Part shown: one piece after another, positions 48,605 to 62,500 of the stretch
Position numbering within the stretch: position 1 is the first letter of the stretch
Layout of the letters: each line of letters begins with the position of its first letter
NCBI GenBank assembly: GCA_034190875.2
Contig: CM067356.1
Span: 51,762,263-51,826,262 of the forward strand
Source: Urechis unicinctus
Taxonomy: Eukaryota > Annelida > Polychaeta > Xenopneusta > Urechidae
DNA length: 64,000 bases
Direction of reading: 5' to 3'
Notes under the pieces: model-generated
The model's input: the letters and a program-made list of their open reading frames with translations, nothing else
What the model was told of the DNA's origin: nothing
The model's database searches: none
Translations under genes and position numbers: made by a program

Positions 48605-49326
48605 AAGGTAGACTGAAGATAGAAAGATATATAATCGATCTACGTCCCCAGGGAAAGATTTATTTAACCGATCTATGACCCCGGCCCGGGGGCTTAATTA
48701 TCAGCTTATGGAGGTATGCCAGTTATCAGGTTATGGCGATCTCGCCCGTCGTTGATCTCGTCCACATCAACTTTGACGATCTCGCCCGATTTTCTGGCGA
48801 TCTCGCCCAGCGTCTTTGGCGATCTCGCTCGTAATCTCTGCGATCTCACCCAGGATAACAGTCTCACTGGACAGGACATATAAACTTATTTATCTGTTCT
48901 CTTATGGTTTTTGAACAGGACATGGAACAACTGGGAAATCATCTGGAATTTTACTGCTTCTTTTCTCTGAGAGAGACATTAAAATGTGTATGTTACATAT
49001 GTATGAAGTGATGTAAGTGTAGATAGAAAAGTAAAGGGCTGTGGGTGGGTGGTCAGTATTGGGGTAGGGAAGGCAGTATGGACTGCACACTGACCAGTCC
49101 TCAGGCGAGATTGACAATGACCTCAGACGAGATCGCCAAAGTTAGCACGGGCGAGATCGACAATGGGCGAGAACGCCAGTAACCGACCCCTGGTACTATC
49201 TGACTACCAGACTGCTAAAACATAGTACCCGGGGTCTTAGATCAATTATATAAATCTTTCTCTCTTCAATCTAACTTCTGTCGGGGGACGAAGATCAATA
49301 CTATATCTTTCTATCTTCAACCTACC
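48605..49326. mobile_element. Fold-back element with long inverted ends and GGCGATCTCGCCC arrays
   Basis: The left arm (48605-48690) has AGACTGAAGATAGAAAGATA, ATCGATCTACGTCCCC, AAAGATTTATTTAACCGATC and GACCCCGG. The right arm (49222-49326), reverse-complemented, has AGGTTGAAGATAGAAAGATA, TTGATCTTCGTCCCC, AAAGATTTATATAATTGATC and GACCCCGG. Inside, 48737-48855 carries five or six copies of (G)GCGATCTCGCCC on the plus strand, and 49100-49180 carries the same motif inverted (GGCGAGATCGCC). The centre (about 48860-49090) is unique. It is non-coding and looks like a composite MITE or fold-back transposon. Confidence 0.8.
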
Positions 49327-52300
49327 TTATGATATGAATGATAAGTAGTGCGGTATGTTTGTTAACCTAGTTAACAGATTAGGCGCTCACATCAAGGGCC
49401 GGGAATCTCAATCGAGACCATTTAATATTCAAGATTATCCACTATTGCATGTCTCTGTAGATATTCTTGTTCTTTTAAAATAGGAAGAGCATTGTATGGT
49501 CTGGTATCTGAACCTACCACAAACTCGCTTCGAGTGGATCCCATTGCCATGTTGTTACTCCTGCCTCACGATGCTTGGAATTTAAAGACACAGCTTTTAT
49601 CAGGCATCAGTTCTTCCAACGTATGGTCCCTCTCGTCAGGTTATGGTTATCACTGCTCGGTCTGAACTCAACACCCATACATTACTTGCCATATGTACTG
49701 GTTCAAGATGTACTATATATATATAAAGTCACATGGCACTGGGCTTTACTGTACTGCTGTAGCCTACAAAACCTGATAACATGCTGGTATCCTCAGTTTA
49801 AAAATGAACATAACACTGGTCATGAATATTGATATACTGAATAATTCAACCTCTGTTAGCCAAGAGTGGTATCATTAATTATTGTAAATTCTCATGGGTG
49901 TGAAAGTGGGTATGAGGAGCAATATATTAGAACAACAGCTCTGGTGCTTAGAACAACAGCTCTGGTGCTTAGAACTCCTTTGTGATTACTTGTGTTGGAA
50001 TCTTAAAACATTGACATGCACACGAATCCTGTCTAGTAAATCCTCTGTTGAGATGAAGCTGGGTAACAGAGAACACATATCCATCACTTGGAATGATATA
50101 TGGAGCAAAGATTACCAATCATTATGACAAACAGCCTAACGTGTAAAACACCAAGGTCCTATATGACTAACTGTGAGGCTTTAACAAATGGTGTATACCC
50201 CCACAAAGTATTGACACCATGCCTTGGTACATGGCCATGTCAAATCATTGTCGTGGTGCTGATAATCAAACCAATCTTAGAATATCCTTCCAACCCTAGA
50301 ATTTGTATCCCCCCTCATGCGGAAAAAGAAAACAAATTGTCTCATCACCAGGATTCTGTATGACACACAATATTTTATCATATGTCATATTAATGTATTT
50401 GTTAATGCCTTGCATCAGTTTAATAGCCAATGTATAGTTGAGTGTTGATTATAATTTAATTAGATAGCATTATTGTTTTCTATTATTTGACTCAATAAAT
50501 AAAATATGAATTTCAATATAGGGAAGGAATCGGTGCAAAAAATCCATATTCTAGTAACTGAAGTTTTTTAAAAAATGGTGAAAAAAACTTACTACCTACC
50601 TACCTTCCTTGTGTTTTTTAATTTTACTTGGCCTATACATTGTTTTCATGAACCTGAAATCCATGGGGCATTGTCTGTGCTTATACTAGGAGTGCATTTT
50701 ATGTTTTACTCAGATCACTTAATCTTCTCAAAGTAGGTTCCTGTCATACCATAGATATTTTGTACTTGTTTTTGAATTTGGTACACAAATCATGTTAGGG
50801 ATACACATATCCACACCATGCTAAAAATGCTCCGAAGTAAAAGTCGCACAACAATTTCAATTTGTTGATTTAGTTTTAAACCTCTCTTTCCTTGGTTTTC
50901 ATATTGTATTCAAGATTATCAAGAATCTCCACACATTAACAATAGTGATGTTTTAACTTGACTACCTTTGGTTTATTTTTAAGCTACTAGATTCTTTGCA
51001 ATGAATTTGTGAATTTTTTAAGCTAACCAGCATATTGATCATTGAGCAGTACAGTTGAATGGAGCAGACACAAAAGCTATGACAACTTCATGATTTGTGG
51101 TCTGAGCCTCATTTCTATAGCTCTGCTCTTCAGTAGAGCTCATCATATGCTCCCTACAAACTAAAGACCATTGCATGAACTTTGACCTGTGAATTGTGAA
51201 TGAATAAATCTCTTGTACCATGAAAACCCATAAGGGAATACATTTTGAAGGCATTTTTCCTCATTAAAGAAAAACGCTAGCAGCCCCAAATTACACATGG
51301 ACCCCTCTCATGTAAATATTTGCTTGCAAACAAAAGCGATCATCTCTCCATGACCTTTAACCTCTGGGTTATTATTTTTAAAACTTCTGAAAATCTCTTG
51401 TACAAAACGCTATGATTTAGTTTTGTCAAAACGTTTAATTGAAAATCTAGCAAAATGCATGGGAGCTATGAGGCCTTTGCCCTTCCATTAGTTTACAAGA
51501 TGACCAAAGCTGCACCCCTAAGTAAGTAACAGATATTAGCAGGCCTGCAATTCAATTCTTTGCCCAGTTTGTGCTATGTATGGTCTTTTTTTAACAACAC
51601 TCCACAATAATCTAACATTAAGTGTTTTGGAAAAATGTAAAATTGCCCGTTTCATGGTGTACATGTTCACCTAAGTACCAATTCTTCATTAAGGGAAAGA
51701 GGCTTTTCATAAGTCAACTTGCTGATAATCTGGAGCTTGCATGTTTAGTAGGATAAGCCATTTGATGTCAGTATTCTCTAATGAAGGCAATAACCTGTGG
51801 GGTGCTTAGCCTTGACCTGCCCTGGGCACGGAACATGCTATAGTTACTGCCACTTTTAATGTTGTCTTTTATATTAATGTGATAGAGGAAGTTTGAAGCA
51901 GTCCATTGTGTAGGGTCTTGCAGGTTCATTTTCACAATCAAAAGATTCTATTTCATGTGCCCGCTGATACTTACGCTGATACTTACATCATGCTTAGCCA
52001 TCAACAGGATATTATATAACACAACAACTGAATGTGTAACTGTTTTGAAAGACTCCAAGTAACATATCTTAATTAAGTGTCACCTACTCAATATAAGTAC
52101 TCATTTTGTAATGATGTCTATGGTATTTTATCAATTTTATGAAAGCTTATTGTCACCAGGAAACTTAATTTGTGTCAAGAAATACTTAATTCGTCTGCAC
52201 ACAAAACCATGAACTGTTTTTGGGTTTACCAGGAGCCACTGTTAACATGGCTTGAGTCAGGGTGTTATACAGTTGGTGGGGTACATCTCATTCATCAGTC

Positions 52301-52380
52301 TGGTAATGAGCTACTTGACTTAGCTGCCATCAAATTCATGACAAAGCATATTGATGTCCAGGTGAAGTGCTTGGTGTTGC
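49327..52380. other. Gene-poor stretch
   Basis: No recognised gene. A 21-bp direct duplication (AACAACAGCTCTGGTGCTTAG twice) lies at about 49931-49972, and one copy of the HEATR6 intron-7 repeat begins at 51281 (CAGCCCCAAATTACACATGG). The 81-aa frame at 52170-52415 has no family resemblance and runs into a tandem repeat. Confidence 0.45.
51281..51420 (+). repeat. Dispersed repeat copy, same family as 24310-24790
   Basis: CAGCCCCAAATTACACATGG followed by ACCCCTCTCATG is identical to the first 32 bases of the copy at 24332. TCCATGACCTTTAACCTCTG further on parallels CTTTGACCTCTTG there. Confidence 0.8.
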
Positions 52381-52381
52381 T

Positions 52382-52571
52382 ATCACAATCATTGATTGGT
52401 GTGTTGTGGCACTAAGGGATCCAATCACAATCATTGATTGGTGTGTTGTGGCACTAAGGGATCCAATCACAATCATTGATCGATCCAATCACAATCATTG
52501 ATCGGTGTGTTGTGGCACTAAGGGATCCATTCACAATCATTGATCGGTGTGTTGTGGCACTAAGGGATCCA
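52382..52571. repeat. 42-bp minisatellite
   Basis: Units of ATCACAATCATTGATTGGTG plus TGTTGTGGCACTAAGGGATC start at 52382, 52424 and 52466, then a truncated 22-bp unit, then one or two more with GATCGG instead of GATTGG. Confidence 0.95.
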
Positions 52572-54955
52572 ACGCAGGAGGGGCAATGAAATGATGTCTA
52601 AACTTTAAATTATGATCATTATTCCCCTCAAGTATTTGATACCTTGCAGACATCTTCATCTAAATCTTAACCGGTCACAAAACATCATCAAAATTGATGT
52701 CACACGCCTTATAGATATGAAATAGCCCCTGATTGAAGCTGCATTATTTAAATGGAATCGCCCACTTGCACACTTTACTTAACCTTTTCTGTTTACAGAG
52801 GCTAAATTGAATACTAAGTTCCAGTCGGACAATCAGACCTATGACAGACTGGTCTAGACTATAAATTGGTACAATGGAGACCTGCTTCTTACATATCCAA
52901 GCACTTGTTGCTGCGATACCGAATAGCCTCCAGTGCCCTTTATTTTCTGTCTGTATTGAAAGGAGCACTTTCAATTCATTTGATCCCTTTGTCTCTTGCC
53001 TAGATCTATCTTATGGTCTAGCGTCCATTCATTGATGTGTCAGTCCCCTATTGTACTGATTGCACTCGATCATTCTGCTCAGATGTAGCTGCCATGATTT
53101 TGCTAGTGACCTATATATATTTGTGTGTTGTATCTGCTTTTCCCATCTGTAGAAATGCCATATTCATATCACCATTCCTGTCAACACAATCAAGCAGCTG
53201 ATAAAAAACATCGACTTTCCGTCTACACCCACCTTCTCGTCATTGGTGTTAACCTCTCCCCTCTATCCACCCCAGCCCCAACCTTCATCCCAAATCGTGC
53301 GCGCAGATCCACATGCATTGGCAGCCCCATACATCAACGGCACTATCCATCAATTCTGTTCGCAGCTACCGCTTCAGCCCAATGTAACGATTTATTATTA
53401 TCTTTGAGAGAGCTCTCTTAATTCCAACCCGTGTAAGACAATGAGGACACAGGTGGGAATATCGCGGGGAAACCAATCTATTACAATGCAGTGGTTACTG
53501 CTGGCACGAAACCCCCGCTGCTTTCATTCCCCTGACGCAATTCATTGACCACATTGCAAAGCGTTCACCGACCCATTGGTATCAGGAAGCGGCTACAAGC
53601 GGCCTCAGCCACGCGTCGTCCTCTTTAAAATCAATCGCCAGGTGGCCATATTCTTATAAGTCGTCTTTGTGTACTAAGACGCTAATAAATTGCTTTTGAA
53701 TGTTGGAGATTGCGCTGTCGGTACAGTCGACCTGTCTCATTGGGTCCTGGAGGAACTTAAGTGCACGTGTGCCTCGATTCAATGCACCCAATAGCACCCA
53801 ATACCCCTGCCCTCATCTCCCTAGTTATCCGATCAGTGTAAGGTTTGTTTGTTTGTTTGTTTGTTAACAATTTTTGCTTTGCAATACAGGTCTTAATTTT
53901 TGTGAATTTTTCACACATTTTATATCATTTTGTAGCTTGATTCAATAGCAAACTTTTTCTAAATATTTCTTATTGTAAAAAATTATGAAAATGAAATGTT
54001 ATTGTAAACTTTTATTGAATATGTGTTGTTGTTAATAATGCATTGTTAAAAAAATTATAGCAGGTCGAATATTTTTGATAGTCAAAATCAATTAATTAAT
54101 TTACTAGTTAACGTCCGTTTGTAAAAATAAATAACAATTTCCGACAGCTGAATGAATAGTCAAACTTTTGTAATTGACATGTCTTTTCAAAATATTTGTC
54201 GTTTTCAAAGCGCGTTGGATTGGAAACAAAATTTCTCTTAGGACATATTTCGTAGAATTTTCGGTCGCTTATAAAATCGTAAATATCGCTTCACAAGTTA
54301 AAAGAATTAGGCAAGTAGTTGCCATAGACAGCGCAAATCTAATCCTTCGATTTGATGGATATCGATGACGTCTCTTCCAGCGAACGAATCAAACTTAAAA
54401 CAGGACTGTTTTTCCGTTGTTTTTCCGTCGTTGATAGTTGTATTGTAAATTTATTTGCACTCAAAGGAAGCCCATTCAATTCTGGACATATAACTAATTA
54501 TCGTTTATTGTAAATTATCTATGGTTTTCTCACAAAGTAAGCTTGAAGTACAGTGGGTGTAATTTATACTGGGTTTTCACTGAATTGTTAACAATCATGT
54601 TGCACAAAGGTCGCTGCTGTTCTCAACTAGCCTCATGTTTAATTAATAAACAAAGCTCATCCTTGAAGGGACAAATTCATTGTCGACCTAACATGGCCAT
54701 GGACAGCATGTTTTCTTTAATTAATTTGATCGCTTATAAAATTATCTATATACATTCGATGCTCATGAAAATTAGTTGAATTGTTGCGGCCAAAAATTTA
54801 AAATCCACGATAACTTGGTCATTAATGGGCCAATACAGTTTACCAAGTTATTCCATGTACCCATGGACATTTTGTTATTTCGTTGATTGCCTCGTTGAAA
54901 GTGGGAGAGTGGCCGTCACTGACTTCTCTCCAAGGCCTCGTAGCCCGCCTCGCCA
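52572..54955. other. Gene-poor stretch
   Basis: No recognised gene. A (GTTT)5 microsatellite lies at about 53845-53866. The remainder is AT-rich, with scattered ATTA and TAAT cores. Confidence 0.45.
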
Positions 54956-54959
54956 CAAA

Positions 54960-55735
54960 TGTGTACCCTCAGCAACCCACCTCTCCCTCTTTATAGACCC
55001 TCAGCAACCACCTCTCCCTGTTTATTGACCCTCAGCAACCACCTCTCTCTGTTAATACTATTAACAGAGAGAGGTGGTTGCTGAATGTCTATTAAATAGA
55101 CATTCAGCAACCTCCTCTCCCTGTTTATAGACCCTCAGCAACCCACTTCTCCCTGTTAATAGACCCTCAGCAACCACCTCTCCCTGTTAATAGACATTCA
55201 GCAACCTCCTCTCCCTGTTAATAGACCCTCAGCAACCACCTCTCCCTGTTAATAGACATTCAGCAACCTCCTCTCCCTGTTAATAGACCCTCATCAACCA
55301 CCTATCCCTGTTAATAGACATTCAGCAACCTCCTCTCCCTCTTAATAGACCCTCAGCAACCACCTCTCCCTGTTTATTGACCCTCATCAACCACCTCTCC
55401 CTGTTAATAGACCCTCAGCAACTACCTCTCCCTGTATATAGACATTCAGCAACCACCGCTCCTTGTTAATGGACCCTTAGCAACCAACCCACTCTGTTTA
55501 TTGACCCTCAGCAACCACTTCTCCCTGTTAATAGACCCTTAGCAACCACCTCTCCCTGTTTATTGACCCTCGGCAACCACATCTTACTGTTAATAGACCC
55601 TTAGCAACCACATCTCCCTGTTTATAAACCCTCGGAAACCACCTCTCACTGTTAATGGACCCTTGGCAAACACCCTGTCTGTTTATAGACCCTCAGCAAC
55701 CACCTCTCCCTGTTTATAGACCCTCAGCAACCCAT
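54960..55735. repeat. 31-bp minisatellite with one inverted unit
   Basis: About 24 units of roughly 31 bp, with consensus AGACCCTCAGCAACCACCTC TCCCTGTTAAT (split here for length). Variants are ATTCAGCAACCTCC, TTTATTGACCC and CCCTTAGC. One unit near 55055-55090 is inverted, producing two back-to-back palindromes. Confidence 0.95.
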
Positions 55736-57775
55736 GCACACTTAGTATCAAGTACTTCCATCACTTGTGGGTCATCAACCCGTTATCGACCCGTTTGCCC
55801 GTTTATGGCTGTTATTCGCTTAACACACTCTGTGTCGTTTAATCAATGAAGGATGATATATAACGACTATCCCCACGAGGGGTTGATGCTCACACAGCGG
55901 GCACAGAGCGCCATATCATATCAAACCCACCCGATTCCTAGGCGCGCCCGCTGAATGAGACAGAACGACGTCGTTCATTACTGCCATTGTTAGCACACAA
56001 AGTTGCAGTTTATCAATGCCGTGATTTGGCTGACGTGTGAGCCAATCTCCGTGGCCAGGTCACCACCACCAGGACTCAGCGCCGTTCTCATCCAACAGAG
56101 GCAACATCCGCCTGTTGAGTCTTTCTCATTATATCATTATTAGCACTGTCGTGTGCTATTAGGACGTCTCGAGCCAGACGACTTGGCGTTTGACGTCCTT
56201 TTATGAGGCACATTGTCCCAGAACTCTTGGGTCATAACATACGGACACCTGTGCCGAAACATGTTGGCGTGTATTATCTATGAAAAAAATCCTATTTTTC
56301 TTTATAACTGCGCAAGCTTAAATATAACAAAAGCCGTCATGAGAATTAAAACCATTGCGATATTTCTAATTGTTGTCATGAAAACGAAAAGCAGAATACC
56401 TGCACGCGTTTTGAGATTACTCGTAAACGGAGTTGTGTGCATGGAGAAATGAGAAATGCCGGTATTCCTTTGTGAGCTCAGTTTGTGCGATTGCTTGAGC
56501 TTGTCAGGACAGACACCTTTAGCCGACATACAAAGAGTGATTAATGACACTGGCGTTCGGTCTCGATGCCAAGCTTACGAGTGCCGAGCCGCCAGATAGA
56601 AAAACAACAACGCACCAACTCTCGAAGTTTCCAATACGTAGTCTTTCGCTATGTGTGAATTTGTGAGTTAAAGCTCAAGATGGTTTTAGATTGTGTTAGA
56701 TATGTTAGCGCATAAACATGATGTTTACAGGTTAAATATCAAGAACTTGATCAAATACGCAGGTATAGGTATAGTTCCTAACTTACGTATAAGTTCACCT
56801 TTACGCTCAAACCTGGTATATTTGCAAGTTGGATCATAAACACTTCCTTTGTCGTTGGAATTCATTTACTCGTGAAGACGTTGCTTGTGTATCGGTCAAG
56901 ATTAAGACCTTACGGACGCGTGATAAACTATAAGGGGATTATTTAGATAGCACAGAAAGAGCTGCGCAACTGTTATCTTAATGTTGACAAACCTTTGGAA
57001 TAATACAATTCAAGGTCAAGAAAAACATTTATTTTCGTCAATTTGGAATTCTCCTTTGCAGTCTCATTCATAGGTATTGTTTCCAGTGGATACGAATAAC
57101 TCGAAGAGGTCATTATATTCTGTGGATTCTGGTCTTTATTAAACCTATATATGAGGTCCGTGCTGTGAGTGATAAATCAAGGTGTTATTGTAGTGAACGA
57201 CAATACAACGTGATGTTGGTTTACCGGTGGAATCGATGTGGATTACCAGTCAGTGGCATGATACATTAGTTCCTATCTAAAGAATGCTATAGGTAGCAGA
57301 CATTTATGTTAATTTCTAAATCACAGCCAATTATATTCCATACTATGATTACCCGGTGTACCGACACACCGTGTCAGGTGAATCTGGAATTATAAAGGCT
57401 GGTCACTTGATATATGAATGTGTGTACATAACGTGGAGCTGGTTATTGTCCGGTACACTATACTGTACTGTTTGTTTAACCGACGATATGTCTAAGGCTA
57501 TGCTACATGCGATTGGCGCGCTACCTCAGTTACCTACTTACATCAGTATATAAACGTTCAGGGGAACCACCTAAGATACCAACAACTCTACATGTTACGC
57601 GTAAGTTGTATGTTCCGTTCCGCGAACATGGGCGATAAATTAATAATTGATAATGACATATATACACAATAGTTTGTGCACATTGGACATTAAAGAATTC
57701 GTTAAACACCGGAGCAGAGAGCTCTTACACTGAAAAAGACATGCAGTTCCATTGTTGTTGTTTTCTACGTTGATG
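55736..57775. other. Gene-poor stretch
   Basis: No recognised gene or repeat. The frame at 56213-56452 is hydrophobic but has no family signature. Confidence 0.4.
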
Positions 57776-57776
57776 A

Positions 57777-57881
57777 TGTACGTGGACAGGGGACGTGTCG
57801 CGCGTTGTGGACGTACACAGATAATGTGTCGTTGTGTACGTGGACGGGGACGTGTCGCGCGTTGTGGACGTACACAGATCC
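57777..57881. repeat. Two-copy direct repeat of about 58 bp
   Basis: GTACGTGGACRGGGACGTGT followed by CGCGCGTTGTGGACGTACAC occurs at about 57779 and 57837. It is GC-rich compared with the surroundings. Confidence 0.88.
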
Positions 57882-59280
57882 TTCTGACATCTTCGCCTGT
57901 CTCACCAATCTATAAGTGCAACCCCTCTTACTGCCTGATGGGCCATCCTCAGGCATTTCGGTTTTGAAACGACCCATCCGACAGTTTGTTAGTGCAGCCG
58001 AGTCTCTGTGGTTTATTTGCAATTCAATTTCATTAGCCTAGTCAGCACACGGCGGCTGTATTTCTGTGATTACAGATGCTATCGTCGGGGTAACGAGGAA
58101 CCCGAAGCTACTGGCTTTAGTGTCTCAAAGTGAGGGCGAGTTACTCACAATGGAAGGTGATAAAGAATTGGGTAATTCGTTACAGTCGCTCGTATAGAAA
58201 CAATGCAAGAAGCGTGGTCAACTGTCGCCATAGATGAGGTGATCAGTGCAGCTGGTTATTAATGGCTTCCGGTACCATCTTAAACCAGACGAGATAACCC
58301 GGACTCGTTTGAAATAATGGTTCCTGAGACGCTATTTCAGGCGCGAAATAAGTTCTTGCTTTCTTCGAGGTGACGACATTTCCTACTTGCTTAAAATTAA
58401 ATAAATGGTACGTGAATTAGTTGATAGTACCTCCTACAATACGATGCTTTAGTTCTTAAGTAAAGGCAATTTATATTCTGAAGTTTGTTCACTTATATCG
58501 ATATTTTGACACGTTTTATGCGAAATTCACAGTTCCCAGTGTTCGTTATACAAAGGTTTATCCAGCGCGTGTAAAAGTCAGTTAAATTCAATAACCAGAT
58601 AACTTCGGACATATGCAGAGGTTTATTTGAATTCATTTACATAATATTTGGACGTCAGCTTTACGCCGTAAGCCGAACCTCACGACCTTGGGTCATCAGC
58701 CAAGAACGCTCCCTACAAAGCCAATATAGCCCGGCAATAAAGTCCAGTCGGACGGTAGCATAAAGGCTGGTTTCCATCCAGCTGACGCTGATGAGGAGAT
58801 ACAGTTGTTATTGTCTCTGCTGTGACAGCCATCAGCTGTGGAATGACATCCAATGATAGGAGTGCAGGTATTATTGGGAATTTATGGAATTCCATTTTGC
58901 AAAGGTTAACGTTCATATTATACATTACCTTTACAATTACGTTTCACCAACAACCATATCAGTGCAAGAATTTCATAAAACTACTTTAACAAAATATATA
59001 TTTTACTTAATATTACCATTTTACCCATACCGAAACCAAACTCAAACACGCCGAAAGATGATTTAGTTATAATCGTCATGGAGGCACATATATGTGTAAA
59101 AGTGCATAGCAAAAAACTTCTCCTAAACCATAAATTCCACGAACCTTGGAACTGTATGGCAAATCTGATATGACATCATTACGTCAACACGGTTCTTGGT
59201 ATCATAATGACACCACCTGCGACGAATGTAAATGCATGGGGAATTCTCTTCTGTGAAAAGCTGCCCATGGAGCATCCAAA
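57882..59280. other. Gene-poor stretch
   Basis: No gene or repeat recognised. Confidence 0.4.
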
Positions 59281-59579
59281 CCCCGGGGGGGGGGGGGGGG
59301 GGGGCACTTGGCCTTACTCTGGATAGGGGTGTGCCGCGGGACCTCGAAAACCCGTACCCGTCGTACAAGGTCAAAATGGCCAAAAACATACCCCGTCGTA
59401 CATGGTATTATGCAAATGTATAACCCGTCGTACAGATTGAAGCTGAAAAACATACCCCGTCGTACAAGTATGAGGTCAAAAAACCCGTCGTACAAGTCGA
59501 GAGGCCGAAAAAGCATACCCCGTCGCGCGGCACATATATACTACCTCTATACACTTAAGTGCCCCCCCCCCCCCCCGGG
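59281..59579. mobile_element. G-run-ended inverted-repeat element, copy 2
   Basis: Starts CCCC and a run of about 18 G, then CACTTGGCCTTACTCTGGAT. It ends TCTATACACTTAAGTG followed by a C-run and GGG. The interior carries CCCGTCGTACAAG or close variants about seven times, more than the copy at 47475. The two copies share the opening 70 or so bases and the closing 25 or so bases nearly exactly. Confidence 0.87.
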
Positions 59580-62500
59580 ATCCATATGCATGGACACGCT
59601 GGTAAAGATGGCTGCATTCGAAAGAACGCTGACCAACCTTGGGTTCTAATTGGGACTTCAGGAAATTAGATTCTACGTCGTCAACATCTATTTCACTGTT
59701 GACTGCTGTGCTTAGAGACGCCGAGTCGCGTGGGCCGAGTCGAGTGAATCCCTGTGGGCCATTGGCTTACATTATTGTTTTGTAACCTACATCAGTTCAT
59801 TACTCGCATTGCCATCTATGTTAGTTTCTGTTGAAAGAGAGCCAAGCTGTAATCACTTCTTGCTAAGTGCCCATATATTAGTTTCCCGAGGCCTTATTAT
59901 GAGCGATAATGTGAATTCTTAAAAAATGGCGTTGAAAACAATGGCCCAATTTGATCCATCCCAGACAGCTACCACTCCGATTGATGAATTGTTGCTCAAT
60001 TATTTGATCTGATATATTGGCAGATATCAGACCGTAGTGTAGGTTACAGTCGAACCTGGTGGGATAGCCTGTCCCCCGGCAGGATCTGACCCCCATGATG
60101 TTAACTGTTTTTTTGTTGTTGTTGCTTTTGTTGTTCGATAACGAGTATCAAACATTTACCAGGCTCGCACCTCGCCACCATCTCACGCTTCCGACTCAGC
60201 CAATTAACAAGGATCTGTCACTGCTAAGGGGTACAATTGAAATGAAATCTGTTATACAAGAGCCCCGGATTAGAACTAGTTTTCCTGTACCACAAGAACC
60301 CGATGCATCGGCGCGGATTCTAGCTCACGTCCGTTTCCTGTTTTTGTCCGGCGTAACTACATGAAATGTTCGGACCGGAAGCCGTTCTTAGGATAGTATT
60401 ATGTTTACAGCTCCTGTAAATCGTATGCTGACATACATGCTGAATGTAAATGCCATTCCTTCGGTTAAAACACTTGTTTACTTGTTTCATGCACCGATAC
60501 GCTCTTTGATACATCCACCAACACCACCGCAAGCATCTCCCTAACCCTCAACCACGTGATACTCCAATTTCTCCCTCGACACAATGGAGTGGGGTCTGAT
60601 GGGGTTGGTGAGGAGCGGACGGGCGAATTCACCAACGGACGATAAGGGGTGGGGGACAACCCAAATTGCCGGTCGACCATCTTCACCTGATATCCGCTTC
60701 ATAGGCGGATTTAAGGGTCACTTACGGGTTCACCAGTGCCCCAACTTACCTTGACGTCCTTAAATTATCTTCTGTAACATGCATCTTGGTTGAGATCGAT
60801 AATGGCCGCTTGCTGTTAAGCGCTCATTAGCTCATTTCCATACATTAACTGTAATGGAGATAATGAGGATGACGTGCGCTTGTCAATTATACCTCTATAT
60901 CAGCGCGTTAATGACTTCAATGCCGAGTGTTAGCGGGCATTATCGGCTGGGCAATCAGCTCAGCTGGAACTTGGTGCCACGCTCGGCAGGGTTTCTGGCT
61001 GCTTAATGAAACATCTTGTGGACAATATTGACTGTATATCCTGGGTAAATACAGCTACCCAAGGGGGGTGTATGTTATATATCCGCATAGGTAAATATTC
61101 GTGGTTTATTGGTTATAGGCTGGCATTGCATGCACCTTGGTCAATGGACGCAATCACGCCAGATTGTCATTTCGAGTCTATCAAAGTTTACTTAGGGGCC
61201 AACAATCAGTAGCGCTGCTCTAGTCGGGGGTCGGGCGCTGGATTCTATGAGTGCGGTTTCTCGTGCAATTGTACCAAAATCCCAAAATATCCTTTGATAT
61301 TTTTTAATTGGCCGTAGACACATGTATACAAGCTCGAAGTATAGGAAGCTCTATCTTTTGTTTGGTTGATATTATGTTGCAATTGTCTCAAATAAATTAA
61401 ATGAATTAGCTGATTAAATAAAATCCCTATTGCTTGATGTTTAATAAAGCAAACACATATTTTCCTGTAAAATATATTCCATGCCAATTGTGTTTTGGCG
61501 GGAGATGAGGTTGGGTGAGTGTATGTTGTGTGGTTGCTGCAGACACTGTTAGTTTACATCTCCTGACAAGGCTAATCGCCCATTTTCTGCCATTGTCTGT
61601 CCTTTTCTGATGCCATGTGATCAGATATAATGATCATGTCATTTACGGCCAGTGCTTAGCGGGGCTTTGGACATTAGACTTCGTGTGACGTGCCCTTGTC
61701 ATGTGTCAGGAGTGATTCATACCTCAAAAACATGGCCAATACTTTTTGTGGTTGATGAAATGTTGCAGGTTCGGATTATATTGTTATAATTAGAGCCACA
61801 AAATACCAACTTACTTACTTACTCTGAAGTAACCAAGAGGAGTGACTATTTTTTTGCGGTCCAGTCCTCGCATTTTCAGCTCTGGGAAGATTCTAAATAT
61901 ACTAGTAAAATCTTCCCTCAAATGTTCCCTAAAATCCCGATCCATTTCATCAAACTCCGTTAGGTAATATTTGAAATATCCGTCGAACTGAAAGAATTAC
62001 AGACAAACAGTCGGGCAAATGGACATGTGGGTAGACAGAATGCCATATAGACAGATAGATGGACAGGCAAGCACAGACTGACATGCAGCAGACAGACAGA
62101 CAGACAGGCAGCCATAAGGGAAGGGGTTTTATAACTTGTCACCGAATATCTCTTTTGATTATGAAAAACATTATAGATATCCGAACGCGCTCTCTAGAAC
62201 TACATATCTACTCTTTACTTTCTTTCCGACAGCTACGTTGATTGTAGCACATACGTAATTATACCTGTTTGGCGATGAGCGTGCGTGCGATATGTCACAT
62301 AGGGACCTCCTCAGTCTTGCCCTGCCAGCTTCGTCCGTCACTTTGGGTCTGCCTCTCCTTGCTGGCCATTATAAGATATAATAGATTCACGCGTATGTAT
62401 CTATCGGTAAGTGTATTATCTCCGATTAGTTTCATTTCCTTATCAGCTGTTACTTGATCGCTACTAGTTGATGTCGCTATTCTTGAGTTTAAAGAAATTG

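Noticed and set aside
52170..52415. 81-aa open frame
   Set aside because: No family resemblance, and its end runs into the 42-bp minisatellite.
60049..60095. tRNA-like string with CGAACCTGG near 60053
   Set aside because: No matching A box, acceptor stem or anticodon arm could be formed.
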